From: Fennellomyces sp. T-0311
Taxonomy: Eukaryota; Mucoromycota; Mucoromycetes; Mucorales; Lichtheimiaceae
Length of the DNA stretch: 64,000 nt
Assembly (NCBI GenBank): GCA_025266875.1
Contig: JALLLT010000013.1
Coordinates: 434,001-498,000 of the forward strand
Direction of reading: 5' to 3'
The notes below the pieces were generated by a model. It ran no database searches, was not told the origin of the DNA, and worked only from the letters and a program-made list of their open reading frames with translations. Numbering within the stretch: the first letter of the stretch is position 1; each line of letters opens with the position of its first letter. This document shows positions 1 to 12,000 of this stretch, in pieces. A program made the position numbers and the translations under genes.

Positions 1-1074
1 TAGCAAGCAAACTTGTTGCGTTTGCTTTGTACGCGATTTGCACATAAAAACGCAGATACAGCTTTCCGACCTATGTAGTACTGCGTTGGCATGAACAGCT
101 GATGTACGATAATTTAGCTTTATTGCTTTTTACGTATATAATATCAAATAAAACTCATGCTAATATGAACGAATGACCGATATATTTCTCTTTAACCAGG
201 CGTCATTGCAATTAACAGTCTAATGAAGCAGCTTCATTAGGTAGAGATATAGCATAATGAACCTGAGTTCTATTACGGCGCCACTAAAAGTGATAATAAT
301 ATCAAGTGCTCGGTTTATTCCGTCGCACCAGTTGTGGCAGAGGGGGAACACGATACAAGCTTCGTTTTTTGCAGAGGCCCGTGGCCGGTGCACTTCAGTT
401 GCCATATTTTCGAGGACAAACAGTACGTTTCAATAAAATAGTTTGAAGCAGTAATTGATCGAGTCTTTTCGTTATTGTCAACGTCGGAAGAGAAATGTAA
501 GTACCATCACAGTGTCCCAAAGTTCTAGAGAGTGGAGTGACCTGCTCTAATGAAATGATGCAACTTGTCGCTTGTTGTCTTAATTCTGGTACTGTATGCC
601 TCTTTCGAGCTCATTTTTTTTTATCAGACCTAAAACTAAGTATTTTAAAAGTAAGAGATTTCGTCACCTCCTTCACAAAGCCCATAAAGGCATACAATCG
701 GATGTACCTCGATCACTTCGTATATACATATCTTGTCAGCGATTACAGTATTCTACACATATATCTTGTCACAGAGTTTTATATGCTTTTACGTATTAAG
801 CGGCACAGTAGTAAACTACTGGATCAAGTGCTTTTTGACCTTATGGGATTGATTGGGCTCGTTCGAATAATTATATTAGACCAGAAGCTGATATATAGCC
901 ATCACGCCTGCCATATCTACGTATAGCATCATAATTTGTGCACATCCATATTACTACCTCGTATCTACTACATATTAGACTCTCGCACAATTCATATAAC
1001 ATATTCCTGAACACAAGCAGCATGATGCTGTGAAATGACTTTTTTTTTAAGATTTCAAGCAACCAGTGCTTATG
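1..1074. other. AT-rich intergenic sequence
   Basis: No convincing coding segment is visible. The longest open frame on the plus strand (537-926) has no codon bias or recognisable motif and looks like chance. The right end contains the 3' flank of the minus-strand gene that stops at 1075. Confidence 0.5.
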
Positions 1075-3032
1075 TTATTCCTTTTCTTCTACTTCTTCTG
1101 CGTCTCCTGCTTTTTCTGCTTTTTCTGCTTTTTCATCTTTTTTCGGTTTTTTGTTAGTTATTGTTAACGCAGAGGGAAGGTAAATCTCCGCTGCTTTTCG
1201 CTTGACCGATAAAATACCAGGTTCGCTGCGCGAACGGGTACGAAGATTGTCCTTAATCTGCGTTACGGTGTTTTTGACGATCAGCTATAATAAGTTAGAA
1301 TAAACTGATTACTGTATCAAACCGTCACAAACCTTCACTTTCAGTGTCAACTTTAGTATAGGAAATAGTTGTGCTGTGATCATATCTGCAGTGAGAGGTA
1401 TTTCATACTCTTCCGAGTTGATCAAGCGGCGAACATATCCCTGAGGACAATCCATAATGGTAACTTGCATTCTGGTACCTGAAAAATGAACTTAGTAGCT
1501 TGACTGAATAACTGGTAGAGAATAAGTTACTGTTCTCATTGATTGCAACGGCTTTCAACGTATGAGCGAGAGAGGCTTGGTTTCCTCCCTTTTGGACCGC
1601 TCTGGTCAGCATATCTTTTAATACTTTCGGCACATGCAGCTCTCGTTCCACGAGCTCCTTTTTGCCAACACCACCAAGATCCTCTCTTCCACATTCACCA
1701 ACTGCCAGATCCAAACCATCTTTCATCACCAAAAATCTGGTCGTACCGATGGCTTCTGGGCGTTAATTGGACTCATACCAGTTATCAAACGATGGTTGTT
1801 CACACGAACAAATGTTGATAGGCAGGTCCGATCTCTGATCTCATAAGTTAATAACAGACCACAAAGTTTAGCAAGCAAAATACCCACCGGCCAACCGTAG
1901 CGAAATCCTCAAAACAGCGGTCCAGATTTCTCCAACAGTGAAGTACGAAATCCATTTCGCTGCCGTTTCTGATCATCTCGTCCAAAGTGCTGTGACGATA
2001 CATAGAAAGATAATCTAGTATTGTGCGTTGGAGCCAGTCCTCATCTGGATGCTGGTCGGGATCGAAAAAACCAAAGCTTGTTACGGCTTTCCAAAGCTTC
2101 TTGATGATAGCTTTGTTTGTTTCGGAGACCTCCGTGGCTGTGGTTGGGCTGCTGTTCTCCAGATCCTCAACCGATTCTGCGCATACATCAAAGATGTTAA
2201 GAATCGATGCACTGAGTGCTGGCAATGTAGGATCATTGACACTGGCTATAGCTTCGTAATCTTCATCTTCTAGTTTACTTTCCCAAAATGGGTCAGTTAC
2301 ATCCATGATAAATGAATGCACTGGACTACAAAATAGTAAACAGTGAGCAAAATACAAAACATCTAATTGTACTAGGCACAAAACTCACTGTTCATACGGA
2401 GAATTAATACCATGTTTGAACATGATATCTTCCAAGAATACTTTGTTCCCTTCGTTGTCATGTCGGAGGAACCATTTCTTGTCATCTTCCATAGCAATAA
2501 AGTCACGCTCAAATTGTTTTTTCGCCTCCAGAGTCAGGAGCAAGGAATCGGATTTTGAGCTTTGTCGAGTCGAGCGAGTTTTTATGTTCTTCATCAAGAC
2601 ACTTGCGGATACTTGGTGATTGCCCGTACTGGAAAGGCCCGCATTAGCATCAAAAAAGCTCCAGTCTGCTCTTGTGCCTTTTTGCTAATGATTATTGAGT
2701 GATTGCTTTGTAGGTATATAAGTGCCAGCGCATACCACTTGTAAGCCTCGTTCTTGAATAACTCTGCCAAACAGGCCGGGCCAAAATTCCTTATAGTCTG
2801 TTCCTTCTCTTGTGTTTTCCTTGATAAACTCTTGGTTTACTCGGACAAAATCGGCAAAGCTAATGGCGGCATTATTTTCTTTAAGGGAAGAGTCGATGTA
2901 CGAATGGATTTCTGTACAATCGATATGTTGTGGTTACAATGATGAGCATTATATCATTATAGTATTAGACATACGGGCACAGCACTTGTCATTAAGCATT
3001 TGATCACGTTCTTGCTCACGAAGGGTTGACAT
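1075..3032 (-). CDS. Lineage-expanded ~540-aa protein with nuclease-like core, one apparent frameshift
   Basis: Seven exons can be joined: 3032-2975, 2911-2736, 2684-2389, 2325-1888, 1834-1531, 1478-1333 and 1284-1075, with introns of 48-63 nt. All phases agree except inside the 1834-1531 exon, where one base appears to be missing in a five-T run (1731-1735, sense ..PDF|LVMKDG..). With that base restored the product would be about 542 aa. It begins MSTLREQERD, has a middle section ending SEMDFVLHCW, a conserved RPDF/LVMKDG...VGECG segment and a MDCPQGYVRRL block, and ends in a lysine/glutamate-rich tail. From memory this layout (acidic middle, D-x(n)-GE-type core, GYV block) belongs to a Mucoromycota-expanded family whose core resembles PD-(D/E)XK nucleases. 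The function is unknown. Either a young pseudogene or a base-calling error fits. Its neighbours are transposon-like remnants. Confidence 0.6.
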
Positions 3033-3466
3033 TGTAGAGTGCGGTTAAAGGTTTGGCCCGGGTAATGTATTTTTTTAATGTTTATGATTTTATGGAAGTT
3101 CACTGAACTACCCTAATATATGCATATATCATGACGGATACTCGTCTATTGAGTGGAGCATCCATAGCACCGTGTTTTGAAATATATATCACAATATCTA
3201 ACTTGTATGTTTATTACGCACTGACTAGACTTTTATACTAATTTACATTGTGATAATTTATTATGATCGAAACAAATACATATGTGCGTTAGAACCCACA
3301 ATTACCCGTTTATAACACCCTGTCAATGTACACTAACTCTTTTTTTTTGGATATTTGACACTTATTCACCGTGCTTATGATAATATTCAATACGATACAC
3401 TCGATCCCGATACAACTAGACGAAAGCCAAACGATAGCTGTACACGTGGTCATGATTACAAAACGC

Positions 3467-4265
3467 TTACCTATCAATATCGACAACCCAGCTTGTCGTA
3501 CCATAGCCATGGCGCTTGGGTCCTCCATCACATCCTTTCCTTTCGCATTTCAAATCGAAAAGTAGATAGGGAAGCCAAAAAATACGCGAGGATAGTATAA
3601 CGGTGTAGGCTCCAGCTTTTCGCGCAAACAAAAAAAGGTTCAGGAGGTTCAACCCAGAAAGTTTTCTGCTTGTACGCTTCGGGAATATCCTTTTGTATCT
3701 CCAGTAGATACTGGCGCACAACGGTGTCGATGACCTTGTCCTCGTTCTCCTTGCTCCTTTCAAAGTCTATTATCCCATTTTCATCCTCAGGGGAGAGACC
3801 GTTGCCATCATCTTCTTCTTCATCCATGTAGTTGTCAAGTTCGTCCATAATGACATGGTCCGCTGCTGCTGGCCTTTCCGAATCCAGCATCATGTCACGC
3901 AGCAAAACTAACGCTTCATCCTCGGAAACGTGCTGTTGGCTCTCGGTTTTGTCAGCTTCCGTGAGGATGAGTGCCGTAAATCCAGGGCTTTGATTCTCTT
4001 GGATTTCAGGAATCATCTCTTCTAAATTTTCAGCCGCAAGTATAAAATTATGTCTAGATTACAATTACTCTACCAGTTTAACATCGTCACTGAAAGATGC
4101 TGTCGTAGTCGCACGTCCATACGGAAAAATTGTTTGATTTTTCAGTAGTTGCTTTTTAGGACAACCGCAACCGCGTGCCCCGGCTGTTGGTTCGTTAAAA
4201 AAAATAATGCCCAAAAGAAAAAAATACACCAAGTGATAGATTCTTGACACTGTGCGTGTATCCAA
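3467..4265 (-). pseudogene. Remnant of transposon-associated zinc-binding protein (DUF6729-like)
   Basis: The minus-strand frame from 4016 to about 3630 encodes an acidic stretch followed by TFWVEPPEPFF. The homologous reading then continues in another frame (about 3627-3467) as SRIFWLPYLLF, a C-x4-C pair (LKCERKGCDGG) and RHGYGTTSWVVDID, and ends at a GTAAGC donor. The order 'FW.xPPxPFF, RxFxWxPxLL, CxxxxC, RHGW, VVDID' is what I remember for the DUF6729 region of fungal KDZ-type and related transposon proteins. The switch of frame lies at a seven-T run near 3634-3640. A small upstream open stretch (4265-4065) has an AT-hook-like RGCGCPKK motif and may be the first exon. No complete downstream catalytic exons were found, so I call it a decayed copy. 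The family assignment is from pattern memory only. Confidence 0.45.
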
Positions 4266-4660
4266 AAGCCTGACAACACTGGCCAGGCAAAGGAGACTTA
4301 ACAGAGGTTTTTATTGGTTGTTGCAGATACTCTTATGTTATCTGTGTTTTCTTACACGTTTCTACATATAACTTCACTCCCATTGGTGGGACACGATTTT
4401 GTATGACGACGCTTCGTGAAGAGTGATAAATTCAGCAACCCTTCGCACAAATGAAAACACCCTTTTTTTCTTCCATCACTCTTTTAGAGGGGCCTTATGA
4501 ATGACTCCGAGTAGACATGATTAACGTCTGGCAGGCTCGCTGAAGCGAGAACAAGGACGGCTTGAGTGTCTGCGTAATTTCTTTTCTTTTTTTTTTACTT
4601 CATTGAAGGTGATTTCCTGTCATCAGGGATGAGCCGACGTAAGCACAAGAGAAGACAATC

Positions 4661-4750
4661 TTGCCCGGTAGTCGATGTAGTCGAAGAGTGAAGCCCGGTA
4701 CTCCGTCAGGACGAAGAGTTGCGCCCGGTAGACTAAGACGAAGAGTTTGG
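4661..4750. repeat. Three-copy ~30-bp tandem repeat (minisatellite)
   Basis: Three imperfect copies share the core GCCCGGTA and end in CGAAGAGT (near 4675, 4705 and 4738). On the minus strand they lie in an open frame (4925-4623, about 100 aa) and read as repeated peptides ending YRA (LFVLVYRAQ, LFVLTEYRAS, LFDYIDYRAR). The unit length is close to a multiple of three, so the peptide phase is kept. I see no other sign that this frame is a gene. Confidence 0.6.
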
Positions 4751-5351
4751 TTTGACTCATGTGCTTGCGTTTTTTACACTTACCCACACTACCCTCCACT
4801 ATTACACATCTCTTAAACATGAAAGTAAGTTCTTGATCAACACATTGAGATCTCATTTGCATTCCCCCTCCCCAATCGATAGACCACGATTCTGCTGCGG
4901 ACGCCTTGGTAACCAGCTGCCCCAACGTCTGTGTGTTTCCTATTCAGCAAAGTATTATCTTTTCTCCTTGTTCTGTTAGTCCAGTCTGTAACACGAAATA
5001 TAGGTCTCTCAATCAACCAATACAAGATTCTCAAATCTACTATATTTACTTGCTGTCATATTATATACACAAAAATATCCCGATCCATAAAATGTACACA
5101 TTCCTGTCTACTCTACTTCTCAATTTGCCACTTTATATATCTTTATTTACACTACTTTATATCTGATAAATCCATCCACCCAAGTGCTTGAGATATCTTC
5201 AAATCATAACAGAAGTCAAGAGATCAATGATGTATATTTAATATCCCTACTTCGTTGCCTCGCTAATAAAATGCGTAGACAGCTTATAATATTCAATTTC
5301 GCCTTTGTGAGTGGAGCCGAACAGCAGTTTTGCATATATGAAAATTCATAC
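4751..5351. other. Intergenic, no gene recognised
   Basis: Low-complexity, TA-rich sequence, especially 5030-5170. The open frames here have no coding bias, and no RNA gene or terminal repeat was seen. Confidence 0.5.
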
Positions 5352-5511
5352 CTTGGCCCTGCTCTTCATTATCCCAGTGAATTGAAAAATAGATCACGGA
5401 TTGATTCCCACGCGATAAAGACAAGGACCCGTCTTGCTCACAGCGCAGGTATCGACTACCTTGGACAAGCATGTAAATGGCATAGTAGTCGCCAAACGCG
5501 CTCTTCTCGGT
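5352..5511 (-). other. Possible isolated exon of an unrecognised gene
   Basis: Reading 5511 to 5352 on the minus strand gives an open stretch with protein-like composition (..FGDYYAIYMLVQGSRYL, CEQDGSLSL, FSIHWDNEEQ) that ends exactly at a GTATGA donor. An upstream GAG|AAG acceptor-like site is possible. The pattern of hydrophobic, glycine and serine residues is reminiscent of beta-trefoil or fascin-like repeats, but that is a guess. I could not find convincing partner exons, so it may be a relic. Confidence 0.25.
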
Positions 5512-5702
5512 AATTTACACTGCGTTATCGCTTTCAAAGCTCTTTTCTACGTTTCATTATGGCATCGCTCCAGTCCATAAATCATGGAACTGGGTATATA
5601 ATTCTTTTGACATTCCAACTTAATGACTAGATAAATATATATGTTTGGTTGAGTGGAATATACGCTTGCTAGCCATGGAAGATGGCCTTTTATCAGTATT
5701 CA

Positions 5703-7175
5703 TCAATAAAGTACAACCAAAGCTAAAATCATTAGCGCAACTATATTACTACATCCAAATGTGGTAGCGATTATGCTGCCACTACTAGGTTCAAAGTTAC
5801 CGCCAGGTGTTCTTGTGGGCTGCATGGGTCGCCAGCGATCCGTGTTGGATGGAAGGGGTCTTGTGCGATTTAATGAGTCATTTGATAGAGGAGATAGAAT
5901 AGCTTTTGCGAAACCCATCCGATGATTTCCTACATCATGCACGGTATACAAAGAGCGCATCACTGACTGTCCGATAAGATACGTCATATAGCTGCCTACT
6001 GATGACCCTTCGTCAAGGGGAGCCAGAGCAAGAACACATTGCTTGGCATCACGCGGGTCCAAAGTGTCCAGGGGATAAATCATTTCGCGTACGCTCACTG
6101 GTAAGTCAATGATCGAGCCATCCGCGCCGGCCACCTTGAGCGTTATGGTGCTGTCAGGAATATCGCAATCGATAATGTACACCTGTTCCTCTTGGCTATA
6201 GTTTGCCGTGGTCGTAATCGCATCAACAATACCGCGGACAACGCTGGCAGGTGCATAAGAAACCGTGCTTCCGGTGTCAAAAACAATATTGTCGCTGAGG
6301 TTATGGTTATAAGTTGTTTCCCCATTTGCTGATGTGACTGTAACGCCGGCACCTCTTACGGACCAATATATGTATTCGTCAATTATACCAGCCAATGGAA
6401 CGGTGTATCGTTGAACGTCGGCATATTGAAGCTGACCATTATACTTGGTTGAATCAACACCGCCAAACGTGATCACCGCATTGCCTCGGTAGCCGTACTG
6501 ATATTGGCTGTTCATATAGACTGAAAATACGGGGGAAGTAATAAGATTGTCTTTGACCAATCTTGACACAAAAGGTTCACCCGAGTTTAATCCAGGTACC
6601 TGGAAGCTAAGTCCGAGAATCCCGCTGCTTGGATTAGCAAACGCATCTGTCAACACGTCACTTGTAGATGTTGCAATTCCCAAACTTTGGCGGGTGACCG
6701 TCAATCCGTCGCCAATGGTAACAGTATCACTGCCGTAATCACCACTGACGTAACCCAAGAAGTATTTCAACTGAAAAACGTCGAATCCAGTTTCATATGT
6801 CGACGAAGCATCTGTAGCGAACTTTGCGACGGGACATTCAATATTCAAGCACCTCGAAGATGCGACCCACAAGACAGGGCTAGCAAGTTTGAGAAATTAA
6901 TTACGGCGCAATTACCTTAATAAAAAATATTACCTTCCAGTATCGATGCTGACATTAAAGCGTTGTGGGGGTGTACCAATGCCGATTTCCACTGCATATT
7001 CTCGTCCAAATAAATTGTTCAGCTGTGCAGTTTCAACAGTTTGACGTTTTTTCGACAATGCTCGATGGTGACTTAGCACTGGTTGGTTACGGAGAAGCGT
7101 CAAAGTGATGGTTTTCTCTGCAACGACGGACACGACAGCCCAGGCAAATAAAAGTGCCCGAATCAGTCGATACAT
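5703..7175 (-). CDS. Secreted, probably GPI-anchored pepsin-like aspartic protease (A1 family)
   Basis: There are two exons, 7175-6934 and 6879-5703, joined across a 54-nt GT-AG intron that splits the serine codon of the first active-site motif; splicing gives DTGSPVLW. The product is 472 aa. Residues 1-19 form a signal peptide and are followed by a short propeptide ending in a dibasic KKR near residue 44, a Kex2-type site. The first catalytic Asp is at about 78 (IDTGS) and the second at about 282 (FDTGS). A flap tyrosine sits in SGDYGSDTV near 129. The C-terminus has a serine/glycine-rich stretch followed by a hydrophobic tail without charged residues, typical of a GPI signal. The family cleaves peptides outside the cell or at the wall (yapsin/SAP type). 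A TATA-like element lies near 7268-7279. The assignment is firm; substrate and anchoring are inferred. Confidence 0.92.
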
Positions 7176-9088
7176 TTAAAAAAGAGCCGAAAGTACCGCT
7201 GATTTTTCGGTGGGAAGAAGAAAAGAAAAGAGTGAAAAAAGACAGAGTCAAACGGGATATATCGGCCGTTAATATATAAGCACACCTTTCGTACGCACGC
7301 ACATGGAAAAACAAACCGTTTGTCCTACCTTGCCATTCTCTTTTTCCGGACGTTCTCTCGTTCATGACATTACACCGACCATAGAATCTGGTGAAGAATT
7401 TTGGTTGCCCTGATCGTTTTTGCCAAAAAAGGTTTAGAGCCTTATGAACAATGGCAGGATTTGTAACTATCTTTGCACAGATATCCTCCTCCTTTCCAAT
7501 GGCACATTGCAGACTACACGTGCTGTTCAACAAAACCCAGTGGTGTGTCTCCGCCCCAAATATCTGTTCATCTTGGATCTTGGTCACTGCAAAAGGCAAT
7601 TACGGCTCAGCTTCAAAACATTTGTGTTGCTGCTACGGAACACAAATCAGTCTTTCGAAATATGAAAAGCTTAATTTTAAACTTTTTCACGCAATCAATA
7701 TTTTCTATTGATCTGTCGAATATTATATTTAGGAAAAAATGTGTACAGAATGCTTATTCAAATTCGATGCAACCAAACGAGCTAAATCAAGTATCTTACA
7801 ACCGCTGCAAAATGTCTCTACAATTCTAGCGTAGCCACTTTGAACGCCACCTTTAATTCAATTAAACGCTCGGGGTACCGCGTGAACAAATTTCCTTGAA
7901 CCGATCCAGCACCCGATCCCTTAGCAGCATGCCCCAAGTAAAAATGAGCTATCTATTACCCATTGCGACTTGTATGGCTACAAATGTCAATTTTAATTTA
8001 TGGTAATTCCATTGCATGTTAATATTAGCGTTATAATAAAATGCAAAAACACGATGAATGAGCGTACTTGACTTCTTTCACTGTCCGCTGGGTTGACTTG
8101 GAATTATAAACTTTTTTCCAATTTTAAATGACAAACACAAAGTGTGTATTTAGGCGCATTCGTTCTACTGTCCCAGAGGAAATAACCGAAGAAACTACAG
8201 TCGCTATACGTTACATTATATTGTGCCAGAAGTAATGACATAGTGGAAGTGCTGTCGTATTTACGCAACCATCTTGTCAATTGACACTTTCAACATTTCC
8301 GTGTATTTCGGGTGATGCAAACCTTCTTATCGTATACATTTTAAAGCCGATATTTCGCTCAACATTCTACTAGAACATTATAGGCATAATTAAAGTCCTG
8401 TACATAAAAGTGGGAATATCATCTAATGCCTTATTTTAGTCAGTTGAGTAAAAGTAGTTACATAGTAAACAATGAATGTCAGTAGCGGCATCCATAAGTG
8501 TTATTTATTCAGAGAACACTGAGGTCATTGCAATTATGTCGGTAAATCGGGTGAATGATGATGATGTGTTCTACTAAGTCACCAAAGTTCTAAGAAAGCA
8601 ATCCTATACGTGCGAAATATTAATGATTCGTCAACAACATTTGTATACGTTACGTTTGCTACGTCCTTATGCGTCACATTAATTTCTGACGAACCTGATT
8701 AGAGATATGTGACACAGTGGGTTGGACGCCAAAAGTGGACTTAATTTTGTTTGCACAGATAATGACACTTTCCAGTAGTATGGCCGTAGGTAATATACAC
8801 GTAATGTTGTTTATAAGCCTTCGCTCACCTATGCACTGGAAAAGTCAATACCTCAGATACCATCTTCAAATCTATGATTTACCGTGTCATACAAACCGAA
8901 CTTCTCTAAACATAAAATACCAAATGTTGGCGTATCGTAGAAAAGTTAATATATCTTTTATAAGTTGAAGTATAGGAAAGTAAAAGAATATTATACACGG
9001 AAGAAAGGTTTACAGGAATGTTTAAGAAGAAAAAAAGAGGAGGAGGAACGGATGGTTGGTGAGATTAGACGAGCTAAAAAGTATAATT
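7176..9088. other. Intergenic, no gene recognised
   Basis: It contains the promoter side of the aspartic protease (TATA-like sequence on the minus strand near 7270) and about 1.8 kb of AT-rich DNA. Short minus-strand protein-like words near 7860-7940 are not bounded by convincing splice sites. Confidence 0.45.
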
Positions 9089-12000
9089 CTACGACGACGG
9101 CGTCATTTGTGACCCTGCGTTAGGGTCAATTCCAATCAGGATACTTTTCTCACTAAAAGGAGGAATAAAGTAAAATCCGGCCAACAGTACACAGTAGCTC
9201 ATAACCAGAATTGAGCCCTTGAAGTAGTTGGATTTGCCTTCTTGATACGTGTAAGTCAGCAAAAAAACAGAGAAAATGACGGAAATCACGTCCCACCGGG
9301 GGAATACGAGACTGCATATCGTAATTTAGTAAACATCATTTAGAGATGGTGTCAATAGTTCTTACCTGAATGTATAACGTGCTATCTCCTCTTTACCCCA
9401 GTTGTAGTATAAAGAAAATGCAACCATTGCAGGGATCTGCAGCAGACAAACTTGCAATGCGTATGCTGAGCCAATTTCCATACTTTAAAAAACACGTTAG
9501 TACCATGACGCATTGCTGATCTGACAATTACATACCTGAGCACAATGTTTCCATACAAAGCAAAAGAGATGGCGTTCATAAACTCGGTAATGTTTGGTAC
9601 CTATCAAACAGAAAAAGGAAATTCAGCGTAGGCAAAAGTTATAATTTCTCACCAAGAACCTACCAATGCAAAAAGTGTCAATCCTAAAAACTTTTCATCT
9701 ACTGCAAGGTTATCCATGACTTCGTCAACAGTGTCAACGAGGATCTCTGCAATGATGGAGTAGAGCAAGGTGCATCCGAACAGAATGGTGAAACTCTTGA
9801 CTTTGCTCCAGTTGGGCGAGTCGTGGCCAGCAGCTTCTTCCTCCTCCTCCTCTTCGGGCTCCTTTGCATGTACAAATGCTACTGGAGCAACGGTAGGAAT
9901 CACAGTGCTATCTGGACGAACGTCTGGTTGGTGAGCAGGATGCTTTCCCTCGTTAGATGATGATGGAGCCATGGCAACAACCGGACTATATGGGATCTGG
10001 ATGCTACTTTCTATTGGGTAGCAACAACTATTAGTTAGTTCCTGGCTAATTAATATCAGCTTTGTAACGCACCGGATACATGCTGCTTTCCATCATGCTG
10101 TATAGAGGGTGATTGCTGTGCCTGAGCTGGATGCTGCCCAGGGTGATGAACCATGTGAGAAATAAAATGCCCAGGCATCAGCTTTTGGTAATAGGATAAT
10201 GAGCCATGCTGGGGAGTGTGATTATCCTGAGGCTTCTTCCACACCATGTCTACGTGAGTGTGCAGACTAAAAACAATGCCAATAACATAAGCCTGTTGAT
10301 ATGCGATAAACAAAAGTAAGTAATGCGATGCCACTTGCAATGCAATCAATCGACTTACGGATGGCAAAATAGCAGCACAGAACCACATTAATGGTTTCAC
10401 ACTGTTTTGATAAACTGGATCAATTGTTGGGTTCATCTGATCATAATAACAGCGGGAACATGCAATGCTTCCAGCGTTTCCAGGATCAACTGTGTCAGGA
10501 CATCCAGCACAACGAAGTTCGAACTGCCAAAGATGACTCATCAGCAAGACATGAAACACTCATGCAAATCCGTATAATACATACCGATCCGAACATTTGG
10601 TAAAACAATGTGGGAGTCAGGGCACCAATGATAGCCAAGATGAGCATGGTGGCCGATACCTCTGCAGGCGAAAAAGACGCGTCAATGTTTTCAATAGTAT
10701 ACTTGTCTCTCAAACGGACCTGCACTCTTTGCATTAAACTTTTGCTCCTTGCGCTTGATACCGCCACTGATCATGGAGCACCCGGGCATAAGCAGCACAC
10801 CGGCCATGACACTTCCGATCAAGGCGCCTTCAACCAGGGCGCTCTTGCCGCTCATCAGCGCCACAGCGTACAGAATAATTTCGATGATGCTAGACAAAAA
10901 AAGAACAGAACGGGTTTGTAACCAGGCAATCTTTTGGGAGAAGTGGCACAAGTGTTTCACATCTGTCTTTGTTTACCTGCCAAATGAAGCATTTAAAAAT
11001 GCGCCGATGCCCATACTGGACTGGGCCGAGACCGAGCTAACACCCATCCCAATAAAGTACGATAAAGGTATGACAGATGCAAGTGACATTGCGAACACTG
11101 CTGCCGGAGCAGTAATGAAGCTGTCTGGGATGTAGCGCTTCAGCACGTATTGGTCAAAGATTACGAAAAACACGAGCGGCATCAGGTTAATAAACATAAT
11201 GTTGATGCCATCGTACGTGTATTTGTAATACTGCAGCCCGATAGCTTGGTAGGTGCACAACAGGATCACGGCCGGGCGCCCGGTCTGCTGCATATGGGCC
11301 TGACCTGATGGGCTTGATTTGAATCGAAGACTAAGTGGGTGGCGACGCAGATGTCGAAGGAGAATGTAGTTGAGTTTGGACATGGGAATCGTGATCACGC
11401 AAAGCCAGCAGATCGTTGATACCATAAACATAAGAGGTGCTATCATCATCGTGAGAATGGAGTACCATTTTGGTCAGGCCTGTCGGTAGCTTACTGGCAA
11501 TGGTGAAGAAGAGGAGATAGTACATGCATCCGGCTGGACCAGTCTTGACGATGTCGACGAACGAGCGCACAAAGCCTTTCCGTTTCCTTCTTTTATCTTT
11601 GTGTCGGCGCAACAGGCCGGTCTCCTCGTCGTCCTCGTTCTCATTGTCGGTTGAAATGATCGACACAACGGAGGAGCCGTCATCGTTGCTGACTGTCGTG
11701 CTTCGGGTTGTGGCTGGAGAGAGCGGGCCCTTGGTGACCACATCGCCGTGGTGCTCGACGTAGCGCCCGAACGGCCACAATAAATAGTACGCGAGCTCGC
11801 GCATGACACGGGCATATGCATATCCGTCAGGTGGTACAAGGATCAAAATGAGCGATAGAACAAACATCACCAGCGCCAACCACCAGCCAAAAATGAGGAG
11901 CCACAGAAGGTTTCCGGGATTCAGAAACAGCTCTGGAGACGAAGACGGAGACGAGTGCAATGCACTGTTTGCTTTGCGCACGACCGACCGCGACTTTTTG

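Noticed and set aside
3310..3531. Continuation of the DUF6729-like remnant beyond the GTAAGC donor
   Set aside because: Candidate acceptors give no further conserved zinc-binding words, so the remnant is ended at 3467.
11440..11494. Apparent +1 frameshift in VNX1 (..LTK|WYSILTMM)
   Set aside because: A 55-nt GTAAGC...ATAG intron with a CTGACC branch site removes it and leaves a better alignment of the two short membrane units (LLFFTIATPLMFMVS).
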